Origin: Dialister sp. UBA734
GTDB lineage: Bacteria; Bacillota; Negativicutes; Veillonellales; Dialisteraceae
Direction of reading: 5' to 3'
DNA: 17,614 bases
NCBI GenBank assembly: GCA_002297935.1
Contig: DBLC01000011.1
Location: 538-18,151, forward strand
The position numbers and the translations under genes were made by a program. The notes beneath the pieces are model-generated. The model searched no databases. It was not told the origin of the DNA and saw only the letters and a list, made by a program, of their open reading frames with translations. Below, one piece after another: positions 1-7,101 of the stretch (position 1 is its first letter; every line of letters begins with the position of its first letter).

Positions 1-174
1 GAGCGTAGCGAAGATGGGCAGCGCTAGCGGTATACTTCACCAACGGTACGACAATCCGTTATGGGACTAATACCATTACGCACTACGCACTTCGCATTAC
101 GCATTATTTTTCCTAGGGCCTAGCTACTAATCCCCAATCCCCAGTCACGAGTCACCAGTCACCACAACCTCATA
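1..174. other. Intergenic low-complexity repeat region
   Basis: No gene is visible. Positions 74-107 repeat short words of the type CATTACGC / CACTACGC / CACTTCGC. Positions 112-134 are an exact 23-bp inverted copy of 17351-17373. Positions 128-166 repeat words such as TAATCCCCAATCCCC and AGTCACCAGTCACC; similar words recur at 17489-17520. Such short-word arrays between genes look like dispersed genomic repeats rather than coding or regulatory DNA. Confidence 0.5.
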
Positions 175-176
175 TG

Positions 177-207
177 AAAAAAGGCCTCTCACCCGAGAAG
201 CCTTTTT
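177..207 (-). terminator. Rho-independent terminator of the hybrid kinase gene
   Basis: The stem pairs AAAAAGGCCTCTC with GAGAAGCCTTTTT (one mismatch) around a 5-nt loop and lies immediately after the kinase stop codon. Read on the minus strand, the stem is followed by a run of T. The A/T symmetry means it could also stop transcription on the plus strand. Confidence 0.8.
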
Positions 208-208
208 C

Positions 209-2080
209 CTATCTTACTTGTTCACACAATATCTTATACAGCAGCGGTGGGTCGATCGGTTTCGACAGGTGATAATTCATGCCGGCCTCGATGGTTTTCT
301 TTTGTTCCTCTGCGAAGGCGTCGGCGGTCATGGCGATGATGGGGATGCTGGCGGCATCGATTCGAGAAAGGCTCCGAATCTGCCTAGTGGCTTCCAAGCC
401 GTCCATAATGGGCATCCGCACATCCATCAGAATGGCGTCAAAATGGTGCACTGCCGATTGGATAAAGGTGTCTACCGCTTCTTTCCCATTTTTTGCCACC
501 GTCACCACAAGGCCCACTTTTTCCAAAATCAGCTGGGCCACATAAATATTGATTTCATTATCCTCCACCAGGAGAATCTGTTTCCCTTTCAATCGCTCCA
601 AAGACACCGATTGGGCTTCTTCGCTTGACACCGAATCGATCACATCCACATAAAGGTCCACGGTAAATTCCGTGCCTTTCCCAGTCTCACTTTTCACGGA
701 AATAGTACCGCCCATGGCATCCACCAGACTTTTCACGATGGAAAGGCCCAGCCCGGTTCCCTGGGACGTATCAGACAAAGACGACCGCTCTTGCGTGAAG
801 GGGCTATACATATGTTTCTGAAACTCTTCACTCATGCCAATCCCATTGTCTCGGACCACGAAGCGAAGCCCCTGTTTTCCCTCTTTCACAGGAAGTTTTT
901 CAGAATAGAACGCAACCACGCCGCCTTCGGGGGTATATTTCACCGCATTGGACAGCAGATTGAAGAAAATCTGATTGAACCGCAGCCGGTCCACCAAAAT
1001 ACTTTTCCCGATATGGCTCGGCAGATGAAGGTCAAAGGTCTGGTGCTTCGCTTCCACCAAGGGGCGGATGATGGTATTGATGTATTCCTTAAATTCATCC
1101 AAGTTTAGCGGGTCTCTTTTCAAGGTCAGTTCCCCATTTTCGATTTTGCTCATATCCAGGATGTCATTGATGAGCCCTAAAAGAAATTTGCTGGACGTGT
1201 CGATTTTGTGCAAATACTCTTTGATTATCGGCATATGGGTCTCATCGTCTGCCAAATGGGTAAGGCCGATGATGGCATTCATAGGCGTCCGGATGTCGTG
1301 GCTCATGCGGGAAAGAAATTCCGTTTTCGCCTGAGCCGCCGCTTCGGCCCGTTTGGCAATGGCCTTCAGTTCCTCGTTCTTTTGTTCTATTTCCTTATAT
1401 AAAGCAATACGCCGCTGCTCCTCCACGGTGATATCGCACCACACGTACACCACGGCATAGCTGGCATTGATGATGAGCCAACCCGGATGGGCCAGCTGCA
1501 CCCAAATGAAACAAATGGATGTCACATAGAATGCCAACAAGAGGGCCACATTCACCTGAGGCACGATTTTCTTGTGATTGATGCCCACCAGCAAAATCCC
1601 CATAAAGGAATAGAGCATGATGAATCCCACGCCGACAGACATGAACATAGGTCCCCGGGAGTAATGGATGTCGGTGGTCAAATTGAAAAACAAAGAGCTC
1701 ACCGGATTGGTGGCCGCCAACATCATGTACCCCCCATAGGGCGCCAAAAGGTAAGCCAACCTGCGCTTCATCTGAGGAAACGTCATGTCGTGATGAATCA
1801 TGATGTAAGTGTAGATCACCCACACCACCGCCAAAAGGGGCATACTCATCACGTAAATGGTCATAAAGAGTTCGTAGGACCACCAGTCCTGGAATTCATT
1901 TTGGGCGATGGAAGAAATAATGTCGATTCCCACATTGATGATGCTAAATACCAGGACCAGAAAAAACGCATGGCTCTGTAAGTCGTTGTAGTTTTGGTTC
2001 TCCTTCCGCTGGATATACTCCTTCACCAGCATGATCAGGAAAATCGCCAATGCAAAATAATCAGTCTCTACATGCCACAT
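209..2080 (-). CDS. Membrane-bound hybrid sensor histidine kinase with receiver domain
   Basis: Predicted inner-membrane sensor that autophosphorylates on histidine and passes the phosphate to its own aspartate. ATG at 2080 is preferred because GAGAGG lies 8 nt upstream (623 residues); an in-frame GTG at 2089 has no such site. Numbering here is from the GTG. Residues 11-220 hold about six or seven hydrophobic segments with no large extracellular domain. A coiled linker (222-257) follows, then a HisKA domain with the H-box SRMSHDIRTPMNAI (phospho-acceptor H264). The ATPase domain has N-box NQIFFNLLSNAVKYT (372-386), G1 DNGIGM (414-419), F-box SPFTQ and G2 GTGLGLSI (444-451). A C-terminal receiver has acidic residues VED (508-510), phospho-acceptor D556 in LMDVRMP and the lysine of SKPID. 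There is no HPt or output domain, and no response regulator neighbour, so the phosphorelay partner must lie elsewhere. The signal is unknown. It is monocistronic with its own terminator. Confidence 0.92.
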   Translation of the reverse strand: MWHVETDYFALAIFLIMLVKEYIQRKENQNYNDLQSHAFFLVLVFSIINVGIDIISSIAQNEFQDWWSYELFMTIYVMSMPLLAVVWVIYTYIMIHHDMTFPQMKRRLAYLLAPYGGYMMLAATNPVSSLFFNLTTDIHYSRGPMFMSVGVGFIMLYSFMGILLVGINHKKIVPQVNVALLLAFYVTSICFIWVQLAHPGWLIINASYAVVYVWCDITVEEQRRIALYKEIEQKNEELKAIAKRAEAAAQAKTEFLSRMSHDIRTPMNAIIGLTHLADDETHMPIIKEYLHKIDTSSKFLLGLINDILDMSKIENGELTLKRDPLNLDEFKEYINTIIRPLVEAKHQTFDLHLPSHIGKSILVDRLRFNQIFFNLLSNAVKYTPEGGVVAFYSEKLPVKEGKQGLRFVVRDNGIGMSEEFQKHMYSPFTQERSSLSDTSQGTGLGLSIVKSLVDAMGGTISVKSETGKGTEFTVDLYVDVIDSVSSEEAQSVSLERLKGKQILLVEDNEINIYVAQLILEKVGLVVTVAKNGKEAVDTFIQSAVHHFDAILMDVRMPIMDGLEATRQIRSLSRIDAASIPIIAMTADAFAEEQKKTIEAGMNYHLSKPIDPPLLYKILCEQVR

Positions 2081-2170
2081 ATCCGTCACCTCTCAGCAAA
2101 CGCTGCCCTAGGGAACTATGAGTAATTCTACTATTTATACAATTTTTATAAAGTTTATGCTTTTTCTCTG

Positions 2171-2199
2171 ATTATACGCTTATTTCTGTAGAGGCACAA
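2171..2199 (-). promoter_or_regulatory. Candidate promoter of the hybrid kinase gene
   Basis: On the minus strand, TTGTGC (2194-2199) and a perfect TATAAT (2171-2176) are separated by 17 bp, about 90 nt upstream of the chosen ATG. The -35 box matches the sigma-70 consensus only 3/6. The -35 end touches the first unit of the 113-bp repeat array. Confidence 0.4.
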
Positions 2200-2958
2200 G
2201 GTTCTGTTGGTGGAAATAACGTTTTTCTCTCATCTCTATGATTTCGCTCTCATAAGGTTCTGGGAGTATGATTTCTGCGGTGCATCATTTGGTTCTTATT
2301 TCACTATACTAAGGTTCTGTTGGTGATGGAAATGGTATTTTCCACCTCTATGGCTTCCGCTGTCATAGGGTTCTGAAGATGTGATTTCGGTAGTGCAACT
2401 TTAGGATTTTATTCCGATATACTAAGGTTCTGTTGGTGGAAATAGGGAAATACTCTCATCTCGACGAGTCCGCTGTCATAAGGTTCTGGGACTATGATTT
2501 CTGCGGTGCATCTTTGGGAGTTTATCGCGCTATACTAAGGTTCTGTTGGCGAAAATAAGGAAATTTTATCATCTCGACGAGTCCGTTGACATAAGGTTCT
2601 TGGGAGTTGATTTCTGTGGTGCGTCTGTGGGATTTTATACCGATAGGCAAAGGTTCTGTTGGCGAAAATAACGTTTTTCTCTCATCTCTATGATTCCGCT
2701 CTCATAAGGTTCAGGGATGGGGATTTCTGCAGTGCGTCTTTGGGTTCTTATTTCGCTATACTAAGGTTCTGTTGGTGGAAATAAGGAAATACTCTCATCT
2801 TGGTGAGCCCGCTGTCATAAGGTTCTGGTTGTGGAAATAGGAAAATGCTCTCATCTCGACGAGTCCGCTATCATAAGGTTCTGGGAGTATGATTTCGGTA
2901 GTGCGTCTTTTAGATTTTATTCCGGTTCTCTAAGGTTCTATTTGTGAAATAACACTAC
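2198..2958. repeat. Tandem array of 113-bp repeats, each made of two half-units
   Basis: Units start with AAGGTTCTG at 2198, 2311, 2424, 2537, 2650 and 2763; an extra half-unit step puts the next at 2819, and a partial unit starts at 2932. Spacing is exactly 113 bp in every complete unit despite many substitutions. Each unit has a first half of about 56 bp (AAGGTTCTGTTGGTGGAAAT, ending TCCGCTGTCAT) and a second half of about 57 bp (AAGGTTCTGGGAG..., ending CGCTATACT). The second half-boundaries are at 2254, 2367, 2480, 2593, 2706 and 2875. Many first halves hold the small palindrome CTCGACGAG. The period is not a multiple of three and reading frames are broken, so it is not coding. It has no CRISPR-like constant repeat with unique spacers. 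Function unknown; a VNTR or minisatellite is the plain description. Confidence 0.9.
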
Positions 2959-3139
2959 CCATATCACCTCCACCGTCATTTCGACCGGTCGTATTTGTGC
3001 TTAATGACTCAAACCTCCCACATCAGTATCTATAAAAGCATCGATAGCATCAAAGAAATATTGTGATTTCATGGGATTCTTACCTTTTTTCATCCACTGG
3101 AAAAGCAGTGTCAATGGAAGGCATACTAAAACGGAAAGT

Positions 3140-3422
3140 CTCATTTCATACCATGAGTAAAACAAATAGCCACAAGGAATAACGCAAAGATTCTTCGACA
3201 TCGCCCTACGGGCGGCTCAGAATGACATAAAGAAGTGAGTTCGGTTAGATAGTAGAAAAGAACAATTGTAAGCAAAATCGAGGCTAACAGAGAAGCCATA
3301 GTACCACTAATGACTCCAAAGGAAATTCCCACCAGCGTCATTCTGAGCCGCCCGAAGGGCGTGTCGAAGAATCTTTGTTGTATTCCTAAAGGCAATAGGA
3401 AAGAAAAGTGGTATGAAATGAG
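3140..3422. repeat. Large imperfect inverted repeat, possibly a small non-autonomous mobile element
   Basis: CTCATTTCATACCA at 3140-3153 is the exact reverse complement of 3409-3422. Further in, 3186-3226 and 3337-3376 form arms of 41 and 40 bp that differ by one indel and one substitution; each carries an internal mini-palindrome (GCCCTACGGGC / GCCCGAAGGGC) and the words AAAGATTCTTCGACA and GGCTCAGAATGAC. The stretch between outer and inner arms is also partly complementary (GGAATA next to both inner arms). About 110 bp lie in the centre; read on the minus strand they encode a hydrophobic stretch (VGISFGVISGTMASLLASIL). The open frames here are short, overlap the repeats and lack ribosome sites, so I do not call a gene, but a small membrane-protein remnant interrupted by the repeat is possible. 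Confidence 0.65.
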
Positions 3423-3706
3423 CCAAACCGTCTGGGGCGTTCACATACAAGGCTAACAGACAAGCACTACTAGCTGTATGTATGGCACTCAGTCATAGAT
3501 TATATCGGTGAAAATGATATTTCTAAGTTGGGAAGATTGAGGTAATGAATGAAACAACATGAAATTCCATGTGTCGAAGAGTGGAGAAATCTCGCAGCAC
3601 TAGAGGAAAGGGCTTAATGAATCAAATCGTAATGGTGAGACCATATTTCGAGCCTAGTGAGAAAAGCAGCACTAGCGAGTTGTTATGATATATGTCATCT
3701 AGCTTT
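3423..3706. other. Intergenic region without a convincing gene
   Basis: Nothing recognisable. A 22-codon ORF at 3549-3617 (+) starts MKQHEIPCVEEW and sits 7 nt after GAGG; its composition is protein-like, but it is too short to assign and may be a gene remnant. The word CACTAGCGAG at 3669-3678 resembles the GCTAG-type words found near the palindromic repeats elsewhere in the window. Confidence 0.35.
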
Positions 3707-3791
3707 TACCGCTACAGAACCTTCGCATACACTCCCCATCTCCATGTCCCTCTCCCCATCCCACCGCTACAGAACCTACAGAACCTTCCCC
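3707..3791. repeat. Two direct copies of ACCGCTACAGAACCT upstream of the amidase
   Basis: ACCGCTACAGAACCT occurs at 3708-3722 and 3763-3777; the second copy continues into ACAGAACCTT (3778-3787). The reverse complement begins AAGGTTCTGTAG, the same word that starts every half-unit of the 113-bp array, and ACCGCTA also borders the palindromic elements at 5121 and 16790. The C-rich stretch between the copies (CTCCCCATC repeated) is low complexity. Confidence 0.6.
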
Positions 3792-3796
3792 AAAAG

Positions 3797-3805
3797 TGCT
3801 ATAAT
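3797..3805 (+). promoter_or_regulatory. Extended -10 promoter of the amidase gene
   Basis: TGCTATAAT is a perfect extended -10 element, 52 bp before the amidase start codon. The best -35 candidate at 17-bp spacing, TACAGA, is poor, as is usual for extended -10 promoters. The -35 position lies inside the repeated ACAGAACCT word. Confidence 0.6.
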
Positions 3806-3857
3806 AAATCATATGAAAAATAAGATATTTCTCACTTTACATTAGAAAGGATCTACT

Positions 3858-5030
3858 ATGAAACGAACCATACAACTATGTCTCACCTTCCTTATCTTAC
3901 TTCTTCTCTCGTTTTTCCTGCCCCAAGCAGCAGCGGCCAAGCAAGCCACCATCACAGACCTGCGGTGGACATCCCGCAACGACGGAGATCCGCCATTTGT
4001 CCGTATCGCCATGGACCTGACCAAAGCGGTACACGCCGAAGCAGCCATTGACGAAGAAGGAAAAAACTTTGAAGTCATTCTAAAAAATACCGACATGGGT
4101 AATGCCAAATCCCAGTACGACATGGACAACCGGGCCATCGACTTTGCCACTATTTCCGAAAAAGACGGCGACACCTACTTGGATGTGGCCCTCACCAAAG
4201 CCCAGACCATGGACAACATCCGCGTCTTTGCGCTCCGTCCGGACGCCAAACTGCAGAAACCCCATCGCCTCGTAGTGGATATCCCCATCATTGGTGCCAA
4301 GAAAACCTACACCAAACCAGCCGCTGCCACCCCAGCTGTGACCACCAAGAAAACAACCACAAAAACCACTTCCAAAACCAGCACCGCTGCCAGCGACAAA
4401 GCACCGGCCACACAAAAAGTCACCGTCTCTGCCGATGCCAAGCGGGTACTGAAAGGAAAAATCATCTGCATTGACCCAGGCCACGGCGGCACCGATGTAG
4501 GCGCCATTGGCCGACTGGGCGGAAAAGAGATTTACGAAAAGAACATCACCCTCTCCATCGCTCTCCCCCTCAGAGATATGCTCACCTCAGCCGGTGCGAA
4601 AGTCGTCATGACCCGCTCCACCGATAAAGACGTGTACGGCCCTTGGGCCGACGCCGATCCGGAACTGCAAGCCCGCTGCGACGTAGCCAATGAAGCCCAC
4701 GCCGATGCCTTTATTTCCATCCACATCGACTCCTTCTCCAACGGCAGCGTAGACGGCACCACCGCTTACTACAACGCCAAAAGCTCCAAAGACCTGCTAT
4801 TGGCCCAGATGATGCACCAGGCCACCATGAGCGGCCTCGCCATTCCCGACCGGGGCGTCAAATCCAACGACTTCTACGTCAACGTGAATACCACCATGCC
4901 ATCGGTACTGATGGAAATGGGATTCATCACCAACCCCCACCGCCTGCAAATGCTCACCTCCACCTGGGGCCCGAAAACCATCGCCAAAAGCCTCTTCAAT
5001 GGACTGGTGAACTACTTCTCTGCGATTTAA
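3858..5030 (+). CDS. Secreted N-acetylmuramoyl-L-alanine amidase (AMIN + Amidase_3)
   Basis: Zinc amidase that cleaves the bond between N-acetylmuramic acid and L-alanine of peptidoglycan, probably in the periplasm during cell separation or wall turnover. The 390 residues begin with a signal peptide (KR, hydrophobic 8-22, AAAA about 24-27). An AMIN-type targeting domain follows at about 30-145, ending in LVVDIP. Residues 150-195 are a Thr/Lys/Ala-rich linker of low complexity. The Amidase_3 domain occupies about 200-390: zinc ligands H209 (DPGHGG), E227 (YEKN) and H289 (SIHIDS), and catalytic E353 (LMEMGF). All key residues are present, so it should be active. AGAAAGGA lies about 7 nt before the ATG, supporting this start. 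The N-terminal AMIN plus C-terminal amidase order is that of AmiC-type enzymes of diderm bacteria; the specific symbol cannot be assigned from sequence alone. Confidence 0.93.
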   Translation: MKRTIQLCLTFLILLLLSFFLPQAAAAKQATITDLRWTSRNDGDPPFVRIAMDLTKAVHAEAAIDEEGKNFEVILKNTDMGNAKSQYDMDNRAIDFATISEKDGDTYLDVALTKAQTMDNIRVFALRPDAKLQKPHRLVVDIPIIGAKKTYTKPAAATPAVTTKKTTTKTTSKTSTAASDKAPATQKVTVSADAKRVLKGKIICIDPGHGGTDVGAIGRLGGKEIYEKNITLSIALPLRDMLTSAGAKVVMTRSTDKDVYGPWADADPELQARCDVANEAHADAFISIHIDSFSNGSVDGTTAYYNAKSSKDLLLAQMMHQATMSGLAIPDRGVKSNDFYVNVNTTMPSVLMEMGFITNPHRLQMLTSTWGPKTIAKSLFNGLVNYFSAI

Positions 5031-5120
5031 TGACTTTATCGACTATCATCATATTTCATTTAAAGCGATATGCCTAAGGGTTATTATTCTGCTGACCTCT
5101 ATATCAAACAGAATCATATA

Positions 5121-5223
5121 TACCGCTACTATTAAGGTTAAAAAGGGTATAAAGGGTTATGCGATTTCGTTAGCATCATAACCTTTTATAACCCTTGTAA
5201 CCTTGTCAGTAGCGGCCTGGTAC
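5121..5223. repeat. Long palindromic intergenic element (copy 1)
   Basis: TACCGCTACT at 5121-5130 pairs with AGTAGCGG at 5209-5216 (then GGTA). Inside, AAGGTTAAAAAGGGTAT and AAAGGGTTATG pair with CATAACCTTTTATAACCC and GTAACCTT. The loop reads GCGATTTCGTTAGCA. Upstream, GGTTATTATTCTGCTGA (5088-5104) is shared, with one change, with the DNA before copy 2 (16758-16774), which shows that the two belong to one dispersed family. The rest of the amidase-gerMN gap (5031-5413) holds only this element and a 7-bp inverted pair GGCGAGC (5311) / GCTCGCC (5373); I see no clear terminator or promoter there. Confidence 0.75.
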
Positions 5224-5413
5224 ATCCATGTTAGAAATAGAAATCAGCCCAATAATAACCTGTATGCTCACATTCCACCAGGAACCTGCCTCTCCCCATT
5301 TTCAAAATTCGGCGAGCCATATAAAAAGAAATCTTACTGCTTGATACCTATACGTATAAGAGCAATACAAGAGCTCGCCGCCACCACTCCTCACTATATA
5401 TTCGGAGGTTCTT

Positions 5414-5950
5414 ATGAAACATATATATGCCCTATCCACCGCCATTCTCATCACCCTGGCCCTCGCCGGCTGCGGCGGCAACGCGGTAACCCAGCCGACC
5501 GATAAAAACATGGTACCACCCGCCTCTTCCGCCACCGTTCCCGCAGAAAAAGAAGCCACCCTCACCTACTACAAAGCCAGCGAAGACGGCCTCCACATCC
5601 TGCCGGTGCACATCAAAGTCAAAGCCGGCGACCGCACCGCCAAGACCGCCATCACCGAAATGCTCAAAGCCGATCGAAATAGCAAGTACCCCGTCCTACC
5701 CGCCGGCGTCAGTCTGAAAAATGTCCACCTGGAAGACGGCACCTGCACCGTGAACTTCACCAAAGAATTAAACGACCTGAAAGGCGAAACCAACGAATCC
5801 CTCTTCCTCGCCATGACCGTCGACACCTTGACCGAATTTCCAAACATCAAACAAGTAGAAATCCGCGTAGAAGGGAAACTCCCTAAATTCCAGACCAAGA
5901 TGAAACAGTTCAAGCGAGACGAGACACTGATTCAGATGGAGAAGAAATAA
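5414..5950 (+). CDS. GerMN-domain lipoprotein
   Basis: Predicted lipoprotein of 178 residues. The signal peptide ends in the lipobox LAGC (C20), followed by a Pro/Ala/Thr-rich tether (about 22-48). A single GerMN domain (sporulation/spore germination fold) covers about 50-170, with typical features: a thioredoxin-like start LTYYKASEDGLHILPV, AVTEM-like helix TAITEMLKA, PAGVSLKNVHLEDGTCTVNFTKEL and the QVEIRVEGK strand. The domain occurs in non-sporulating bacteria too, where it is thought to be an envelope-protein interaction module; in Negativicutes-like genomes it is often near an amidase gene, as here. GGAGG sits 5 nt before the ATG. The gene lies 383 bp after the amidase with a palindromic repeat between, so co-transcription is uncertain. 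Confidence 0.85.
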   Translation: MKHIYALSTAILITLALAGCGGNAVTQPTDKNMVPPASSATVPAEKEATLTYYKASEDGLHILPVHIKVKAGDRTAKTAITEMLKADRNSKYPVLPAGVSLKNVHLEDGTCTVNFTKELNDLKGETNESLFLAMTVDTLTEFPNIKQVEIRVEGKLPKFQTKMKQFKRDETLIQMEKK

Positions 5951-5974
5951 CAAAAGCATATTTCACAGAGCAAG

Positions 5975-6022
5975 AAAAAAGCCTAAAGAAAATCGAAAAC
6001 GATGATTTCCTTTAGGCTTTTT
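5975..6022. terminator. Bidirectional terminator between gerMN gene and recombinase gene
   Basis: AAAAAGCCTAAAGAAAATC pairs with GATTTCCTTTAGGCTTTTT (one mismatch), closing a loop of about 10 nt. Runs of A before and T after make it usable on both strands. It serves the convergent GerMN gene (+) and the recombinase at the end of the hsd operon (-). Confidence 0.85.
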
Positions 6023-6120
6023 ATATGTCATAGTGTAAGAGAGGATAATGTATCTATAATACAGCGATAATAAACTGCGATCTCCCAAAATGTCCTTCAT
6101 CAATCAAATCACATTTCACC

Positions 6121-7062
6121 TTACGTCAAGTTAGCCAATGACCTCATGACCAAATCAATATCCTGATTCTCCAATTCCTGAATGATATGCAAATATGTTT
6201 TTTGTGTGGTTGTCATACTGGCATGTCCCAATCGTCTCGCCACACTCCCAATAGACACTCCCGCAAAAAGCAAAATCGAAGCATGGGTATGACGCAAGCC
6301 GTGAATGGATATGCTATGAATCCCCAAGGCTTTACAATGCCGTTCCAAGATACCATTTACCGTAGAATTATACACCATTTCCCCCGGAGCTCCCATAGAA
6401 ATGAAGATAGGCTCGTTGATCGGTTTATCCTGTACCAGATGAGCAAATTGCATAGCCACCTGCCAATCAATTTGTATTTTCCGCACAGAAGACTTATTCT
6501 TCGTAGGCATAAACCCACCGCCACCTTTATAATTCCAAGTCTTATTAATGGATAAGGTCTGATGAGAGAAATCAAAATCTTTTGGCGTGATTGCCAAAGC
6601 TTCAGAAAACCGCATTCCTGTTTTCGCCACCAATAAAATGAACCAATCCCAATTCATTTCACTAGATAAATGCAAATGGTTCAACAAATTGTGAAGTTCA
6701 AACTGGTTTAAATATTTGATTTTCTTTTTTCTCGGTGTTTTTCCTTTGATGATAACTTTTCTCGTAGGATCCCTTTCAATGAGACCCTCATCCACCGCAT
6801 CCAGTACAGCCCCTTTCAGCTGATGATGGAAATCCATAGTAGTCTGCCGTTCATGGGTCTTGGCATAATCATTAATGAGCTGTTGGTATACAATTCTTGT
6901 CATATCGCAAAGACGCACTGCGCCTGCCAATTTTCTGACCCAAGAAAGAGACATGTGATATTTGGCTAATGTAACATCCCGAATAGCTCCTTCCTTATAC
7001 ACCTCAATCCATAACTTATAGTAGTCCACAAACAAATCTGTTTTCTTCATTTCATCAATCAT
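6121..7062 (-). CDS. Tyrosine recombinase (phage-integrase family) at the end of the hsd operon
   Basis: Site-specific recombinase of 313 residues. The ATG at 7062 is chosen because GGAGG lies 6 nt upstream; an ATG 24 nt earlier has none. The N-terminal part (about 8-95) resembles an Arm/SAM-like core-binding region (YYKLWIE..., LKGAVLDAVDEGLIERDP). The catalytic domain (about 115-300) has R151 (TGMRFSEAL), the hairpin lysine K188 (PTKNKSS), H254 and R257 (HGLRHTHAS), H280 (LGHAS) and nucleophile Y290 (KTYLHI), so all catalytic residues are present. It starts 39 nt after the hsdR stop on the same strand. Recombinases placed like this in type I restriction loci of Firmicutes rearrange hsdS genes. 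That role is inferred here, and it could instead be the integrase that brought in the island, but no att repeats were recognised. Confidence 0.88.
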   Translation of the reverse strand: MIDEMKKTDLFVDYYKLWIEVYKEGAIRDVTLAKYHMSLSWVRKLAGAVRLCDMTRIVYQQLINDYAKTHERQTTMDFHHQLKGAVLDAVDEGLIERDPTRKVIIKGKTPRKKKIKYLNQFELHNLLNHLHLSSEMNWDWFILLVAKTGMRFSEALAITPKDFDFSHQTLSINKTWNYKGGGGFMPTKNKSSVRKIQIDWQVAMQFAHLVQDKPINEPIFISMGAPGEMVYNSTVNGILERHCKALGIHSISIHGLRHTHASILLFAGVSIGSVARRLGHASMTTTQKTYLHIIQELENQDIDLVMRSLANLT

Positions 7063-7101
7063 GACACACCTCCGTGTATAGCTCAATTGATGAAGGACCT
7101 A

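Noticed and set aside
1395..1981. ORFs of 162 and 164 codons overlapping the kinase
   Set aside because: His-rich shadows of the kinase membrane region in other frames.
2460..2500. Hammerhead ribozyme in the tandem repeat (CGACGAGTCCG resembles CUGANGAGUCC)
   Set aside because: The CUGANGA core is not exact, there is no complementary stem II and no GAAA placed after it.
2198..2958. CRISPR array
   Set aside because: The whole 113-bp unit is repeated with gradual divergence; there is no constant short repeat with unique spacers, and no cas gene.
3001..3395. Two overlapping minus-strand ORFs (66 and 84 codons)
   Set aside because: They overlap each other in different frames, lie across the inverted repeat arms and have no ribosome sites; mentioned only as a possible remnant.
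3813..3845. Ten-codon leader ORF (MKNKIFLTLH) before the amidase
   Set aside because: No ribosome site and no regulatory codon pattern; most likely chance in the AT-rich leader.
5341..5369. Promoter for the GerMN gene (TTGATA with AATACA at 17 bp)
   Set aside because: The -10 match is only 3/6 and no better box is nearby.
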